A DNA stretch of 64,000 nucleotides. Origin: Rehmannia glutinosa. Taxonomy: Eukaryota > Streptophyta > Magnoliopsida > Lamiales > Orobanchaceae. The notes beneath the pieces were generated by a model. That model did not search any database, was not told the DNA's origin, and saw only the letters and a list, made by a program, of their open reading frames with translations. The stretch is from the NCBI GenBank assembly GCA_016081115.2, contig CM071930.1:31883641-31947640 (forward strand). Direction: 5' to 3'. Below are positions 58,748 to 64,000 of this stretch, piece by piece; the stretch's first letter is position 1; every line of letters starts with the position of its first letter. A program made the translations under genes and the position numbers.

Positions 58748-59426
58748 AGAGGTATCACAGCGGTTGGTTCATTGAGCCTTCCGCACTGGTTGTTGAACTA
58801 GATCTCAGTCTTGTCAAAAGAATCAACACTTGAGTTTTTAAAATTTTTATTTCAAAAGCAAAGTTATTGTCATGGAAGTAAATCTAACTCACATTCCTAT
58901 GTTTACTGTGGAGGAGTTTGATGACTGGAAATTATATGCAGGCTCATCTATCAGCCCCGCACGGTGAGATGTGGCTAGTGATTGAGGATGGGCCACTACA
59001 AATCCTTAAGGTCAACACTATTATAAGAAGAGGATGCTGTAGCAGAGCCCAGACCTGCTATGGTTGAAAAGCCTCATTGTGAATGGACCAACGAAGATAG
59101 AAAGAGATATAATTATGACAATGTTTCCAAGAACATTCTTTATAATATCTTGGACAAGGCTATGTTCAACAAAGTCATAGATGAGTTAGCTGAGAAGAGG
59201 AATCAGCCAACTATGCAAAATAGTCCTTATGCTGAAGCAGATACAAGAGCACTCAACCCTGATGAAGATGAGATAGCTGAATCTCAGAGACAGCTGGAAG
59301 GTCTGCAACTCAATGATGATGAAGAAGTTTCTCAAGACAACTTAGCTGCGAGAGCGAGACGGCTGAATCCAATAGACTTACCCTAACCAGATGTGAGATG
59401 GCTAAGAGACCATCCACCTTAGCTAA
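58748..59426 (+). pseudogene. Copia copy B: gag fused to the pre-RT hinge by an internal deletion
   Basis: The gag starts at ATG 58873 (MEVNLTHIPMFTVEEFDDWK) and is frameshifted. The frame 59060-59386 opens with VEKPHCEWTNEDRKRYNYDN and MFNKV, identical in type to copy C. At about 59177 it switches to an acidic segment (ALNPDEDEIAESQRQLEGLQ, RRLNPIDLP) and then to RWLRDHPP, the hinge that normally lies between integrase and RT in copia pol. Protease and integrase are therefore deleted, with the frame kept across the junction. Confidence 0.65.
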
Positions 59427-60872
59427 TGTCATAACCCGAAACATTGCATTTTAAGTATCGTGATTAAGTTATTCATAAACATAAATATATGCATTTTGAC
59501 ATTTCATGTTCATATTAAAATGCATGTAAAATCACGAAATTCAGATTTTAGCTTAACTACATTAAGAACCAATATATTGATATATTTGTAGGTTACACGT
59601 GGTAAACGTGGAGGGGAATAGTGACATCAATGGGTATAATTGGGTAATATAATATATGGATAAATTCCTTATATATTAATTATTGTAATACTTCAAATAT
59701 AGTCTGATATTAAGTTTATTAGTAATAAGTAAACAATAATACAATTAATAATGTAAATATATATATATAATATATTTATATATGTGTATGTGTGTGAGAA
59801 GAAAATAGTTATAGTACATACATGTATATATATGTACGTATTTAAAGTTTTTTTTTATATATTGTGGGTTATCAATTTTATATTCATATAACTTGACACA
59901 TGTACCTACTACAAGATATGTGAATTGCTAATGTGTGTGTCATCACTTTATAAAAAAAAACGATCAAGGAATAGATATATTAAAATATATACATTACTTA
60001 AGTACACAGTGACTTGTGTAGACTTATCTATAGATAGTTCTAGATATAGTAATAGAGGATAACTTTCTTGAATAATATATGTAGAGTAATCTGCTCAACC
60101 GCCTCATCTTATGAAAAGAAGGGTACTATCATATAAGCACAATTAGAACATAAACTGGAAAAAGAAAAAGAAATATAGGAAAAAAAAGAAGAAAGGTTAA
60201 TATATATATATATATATACACGTACAAACAAAATAAGGGAAAGCTCGACTTCTGCAATTGAGTTGGTAAGTTTTACAATTTCTAATCTTTGAATTAGTTG
60301 ATTATCAAAGTTCCAATTGTGCATATAGAATTCTCATTATCTAAAAGCTTTGTTCTACTGATTAATAAATAAGTGAAATGGGAATAGAAGAAAAGTTGAT
60401 GAAAGCTTAAACTTGTTAGCTGATCCTAACACATGCTTCTGATTATGAAGTAGGAATTATTTCTTAACTATTCTTTCCAATTGTAGATTAAAATAGAATG
60501 AAAGTGAAATTTAAAATAAAATAAAAGTATAAGCTCACTATAGTTATGCTTGGGTTATATATTTGTGGGATGGCAAACTGAATATTGTAATTGGGCTTTA
60601 AAGTTTATTAGAATCATATGAATTTAATAAAAGTTGAAACTGGACTTATATTTAACAATTTGAGATTTACTTGGGATTATTGTCCACTAGTTAATTAATG
60701 TAAAAATACCCCTGATATGAATTGGTGCTCTCTGCAAATTCAATTAAATCTAAATTCTTTGTTTCAATGTTCATATTGTTAATTAATCAAATTAAAGAAG
60801 GAATGTTCTCTACGAAATGATGGTATAGGGAATTTGATTAGGATATGAGAATATTTGATTTGAAGATACCAG
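59427..60872. other. AT-rich insert of unknown type
   Basis: Starts TGTCATAACCCG, a typical plant LTR start, after the copy B hinge and before the copy C LTR. It is strongly AT-rich, with AT microsatellites near 59755-59790 and 60200-60220. No coding sequence and no matching right boundary or duplication found. It could be a truncated LTR of another family or unrelated DNA. Confidence 0.4.
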
Positions 60873-61608
60873 TTGATTACTTCATCAATTGAAGAGTACA
60901 TTCATTTAAAGAACAAAAGGGGTCTACTCTCCAAGGTTGAAGGAGAAGTAGTAAGGTTCAAGTCCGAACCAGAAGCATTGAACTCGTTGGAAGGCTGTGT
61001 GATCAAATCCAACAGTTCAAAGGAGCTGAAGTAGCAAGACAATGTTTTGTGAAGAAGCTGAGTCCTAGGAGCAGCTAGCTGTGTGATCAAGGCTGAATCG
61101 GACTGTTAACTGCTTTGTAACCAAGATCTTGTTACTTAGTGGATTCTTGTAGGAGTTGGAGAAGAGTGGATTAGAGGAATTACCCCATCCTCGAACCACT
61201 ATAAAAATTGCTTGCGCCTTATTTACTTACATCATTTTAATTTCTTGCATATCTTTTATATCTGGTGTTAAGTTATAATTACTGAACTCAAATGATAATA
61301 ACTATTGCTAAAATAAGTGTTGTAAAATAGGTTTAAAACAACAAGGGTGAAAAGTCTTCCGCTAAACAAAAACCAAATCAACTGTTATTTTAAGTGTTAG
61401 CTAATACCAACTGAGTTATACTATCAATAGCTCAGTCGAGTCTTTTGTGTGGGTAACTTTGCTGAGTAAGCCAACCTAGCTGTCTCTCAAGGACTAAGCT
61501 GATTTGTGTAAAACCTCTGAATATGTTTAAAAGGACTAAATCGAAAATTTGGTAAGGTTTAGTCAACCCACTCTTCTAAACCTTACTACTCACCCCTTGG
61601 GACCTACA
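60873..61608 (+). repeat. Copia copy C: 3' half of the 5' LTR
   Basis: Aligns with about 58085-58747 of copy B at very high identity; the left half of the LTR is missing. It ends GACCTACA and is followed by AGTGGTATCACAGC (61609-61622). Confidence 0.82.
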
Positions 61609-61732
61609 AGTGGTATCACAGCGGTTGGTTCATAGAGCCTTCCACACTGGTTATTGAACTAGATCTCAGTCTTGTCAAAAGAATCAACACTTGAGTTTTT
61701 AAAATTTTTATTTCAAAAGCAAAGTTATTGTT

Positions 61733-62853
61733 ATGGAAGGAAATCTAACTCACATTCCTATGTTTACTGTGGAGGAGTTTGATGACTGGAAAATTATATG
61801 CAAGCTCATCTATCAGTCCCGCACGGTGAGATGTGGCTAGTGATTGAGGATGGGCCACTACAAATCCTTAAGGTCAACACTATTGTAAGAAAAGGATGCT
61901 GTAGCAGAGCCCAGACCTGCTATGGTTGAAAAGCCTCATTGTGAATGGACCAACGAAGATAGAAAGAGATATAATCTTGACAATGTTTCCAAGAACATTC
62001 TTTATAATATCTTGGACAATGCTATGTTCAACAAAGTCAAATCTTGCAAATCAGCCAAAGAAATTTGGGAAAAACTTACTTTGATTTGTGAAGGATCTGA
62101 TCAAATCAAAGAAAATAAATTAACTGTTGCACTCCAAAAATTTGAAAATTTTAAAATGATTGTAGGTGAAAGTCTGAATCAGCTAGATGCCAAATTTACA
62201 GAAATCACCAATGAGCTTTCAGCTCTGGGAAAGGAGTACACATAGAAGGAGATGTGTACGAAGATTCTAAGGTCTCTCCCAGCTGAGTGGGAAATGAAGG
62301 TCATGGCCCTGAGAGATTCCATGGACCTCTCCAAAACATCTTACCATGAGCTATTCTCTGATCTCAAAGCATATTAGTTTGAGCTGAGAAGAAAGAACAT
62401 GAAGAGACAGTTGTGCCCAAGACAGCTGCACTTATGGCCAGTGAAGGAAAGAAAGCTGAGCCAAAGGAGACAATAGACCAAGAGGAGATTTCCCTAATGG
62501 TAAAAAGGTTCAACAAGTTCTTCACTAAGAACTACAAGAGAAACAAGGGTAAATCCTCAAGAAGACACTCAGTACCCTCCAAAGCAAGGGAGGACAGGCC
62601 ACCCAAGAGAGCTGAACATCAAAGAGTTGAATATCAGAGAGCTGATAATCAGGGAATTGATAGAGCTGACTTGCATACCGAGAACCCGTGTTGGGCTGCA
62701 GACAGACAAGGACATTTTTTGTTGACTGTCCTTATCCACCAGTCAACAAATACAAAAATGAAGAGGATAGAAAGGTCTTCAGAGAAAGGAGACAAGAAGA
62801 AGAAAGCCATGTTGGCTGCTAAGACTGCTGAAACTAATTTCATCTGGCTATAG
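61733..62853 (+). pseudogene. Copia copy C: gag, broken
   Basis: The ATG at 61733 (MEGNLTHIPMFTVEEFDDWK) shifts frame within 30 codons. 61922-62245 is the best stretch: CEWTNEDRKRYNLDN, KSCKSAKEIWEKLTLICEGS and LNQLDAKFTEITNELSALGK. A stop follows YT where YTQKEM continues in copy A. 62413-62853 carries the linker and a degraded zinc knuckle (CWAADRQGHFLL, frame lost). Confidence 0.8.
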
Positions 62854-62937
62854 GTTGGTTGGAACATCTTATAGCACTAACCTGGGTACCTAAAAACTAA
62901 TTTCCTTGATTGCAGGTTCAGGGAACAGCTGAGTGAC

Positions 62938-64000
62938 AAGGAACCTGGTACATGGATAGTGGCTGTTCCAGACATAAGACAGGAAACAAGAGAAATATGT
63001 CAAAATTCAAGGAAATCAAAGGTGCAAAAGTCATATTTGGAGGAAATGAAGCTCAAGGGGAAATCAAAGGCACATGATCCATAAGGAAAAATGGATTGGA
63101 AATCACAGATGTAGCATATGTTGAAGGCCTTAACTTCAATCTGCTGAGCATCAGCCAAATCTGTGATAAAGGCTACAATGTGGGATTCAACATGGGAGTT
63201 TGCCGAATCAAGGATGCTGAATGAAATGAAATTGTGCTTCAAAGAACAAGGCAAAAGAACATGTATGTAGTGGATTGGTCAACTGCTACACCAAACACAT
63301 GTCTGCTAGCAAAGAGTACAGCTGAATCAAGTTAGTTGTGGCACAAGAAGCTGAGTCAGTTGAACTTCAAGACAATTAACATGCTTGCAAGGAGTCATCT
63401 TGTAGAAGGATTGCCTGATTCAGTATACAAGAAAGAAAGCATTTGTGATGCATGCCATATGGGAAAGCAAATCAAATCATCCTTCAAGGATAAGCCAAGT
63501 CCCTCTTCAACCAGGATATTGCATATATTGCATATGGACTTATTTGGTCCTGTTGAGCCAGCCAGTATTAGTGGAAACAAATACACCTTGGTGGTGGTGG
63601 ATGATTATTCAAAATATACATGGACTATTTTTATGTGTAAAAAGAAGGAAACATTGCAGTGATTGCCTCAGCTGATGAGAAGAGTTCAAAATGAGAAGAG
63701 TCAAACCATTATTAAGATAAGGTCTGACAGGGGAACTAAGTTTGTTAATGGGATTATAACTCAATATTGTGTTGAAAATGGTATTGCTCATGAGTTATCA
63801 GCTGCAAGAACTCCACAACAGAATGGAGTAGCTGAAAGAAAGAACAGAACTCTCAAGGAAGCTGTAAGGACAATGTTAGCTGAAGCTGGATTACCTAAAA
63901 GATTTTGGGCTGAAGCCATCAACATTGCTTGCTACACTCAGAATAGGTGTATGATTAACAGACAATTGTCCAAAACTCCCTATGAAATCTGGACAGGGAG
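62938..64000 (+). pseudogene. Copia copy C: protease and integrase, partial at window end
   Basis: The protease site TWYMDSGCSR starts near 62950. 63000-63330 holds the rest of protease with stops. 63336-63662 gives the pre-integrase zinc domain (WHKKLSQLNFKTINM, CDACHMGKQIKSSF) and the first core Asp (LHMDLFGPVEPAS). A TGA at 63660-63662 precedes LPQLMRRVQNEKSQTIIKI, the second Asp in RSDRGTKF (usually E before F) and the Glu in PQQNGVAERKNRTL. The frame runs off the window with KTPYEIWTG. Confidence 0.8.

Overview
This window is plant nuclear DNA, most likely from a eudicot. It has spliced genes with GT..AG introns, a class III peroxidase locus, a nodulin-like/NFD4-type transporter, and plant-only transposon lineages (Sirevirus-like Ty1/copia, Athila-like and Tat-like Ty3/gypsy, a Mutator element carrying a Ulp1-like gene, CACTA). 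I cannot name the species. Most of the window is nested transposable elements; only about 24-31 kb looks like host gene space. There are no bacterial operons, CRISPR arrays or rRNA genes.

Region by region. 1-19,336 is one minus-strand Sirevirus-like element with long LTRs and no pol; its 3' LTR runs off the window start. It is split by a complete Athila-like gypsy element at 3,840-15,579 (duplicated site GAGCC). 19,342-20,998 is a truncated LTR of a second copia family, the same family that fills 51.9-64 kb; its 3' half is an odd mosaic with sequence lying 1-2 kb downstream. 21.4-23.4 kb is a CACTA remnant. The host part follows: a broken class III peroxidase gene (25,009-26,220, plus) converging on an apparently intact three-exon NFD4-like transporter gene (27,051-30,235, minus).

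31,219-51,862 is a layered nest. Its base is the 3' part of a minus-strand Tat-like gypsy element whose LTR is now in three pieces. A 16.3 kb Mutator-like element (31,343-47,650; 9-bp duplication ATGAATTAA; imperfect terminal inverted repeats) lies inside that LTR. It carries a degenerate Ulp1-like protease gene and a degenerate MURA-type transposase gene facing each other. A Sirevirus (35,951-44,434; duplication TTAAT) sits between those two genes. A solo LTR (47,855-49,481; duplication TAAAA) cuts the same Tat-like LTR again. The Tat-like interior keeps an antisense PF04195-type reading frame.

51,863-64,000 is a pile of copia elements of one family: copy A (gag to protease), a Tat-like 5' fragment joined to A's protease region, copy B (LTR plus a gag-hinge deletion fusion), an AT-rich insert of unknown type, and copy C (partial LTR, gag, protease, integrase) running off the window end.

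Nearly every element gene carries stops or frameshifts. The transporter is the only gene I would call intact.
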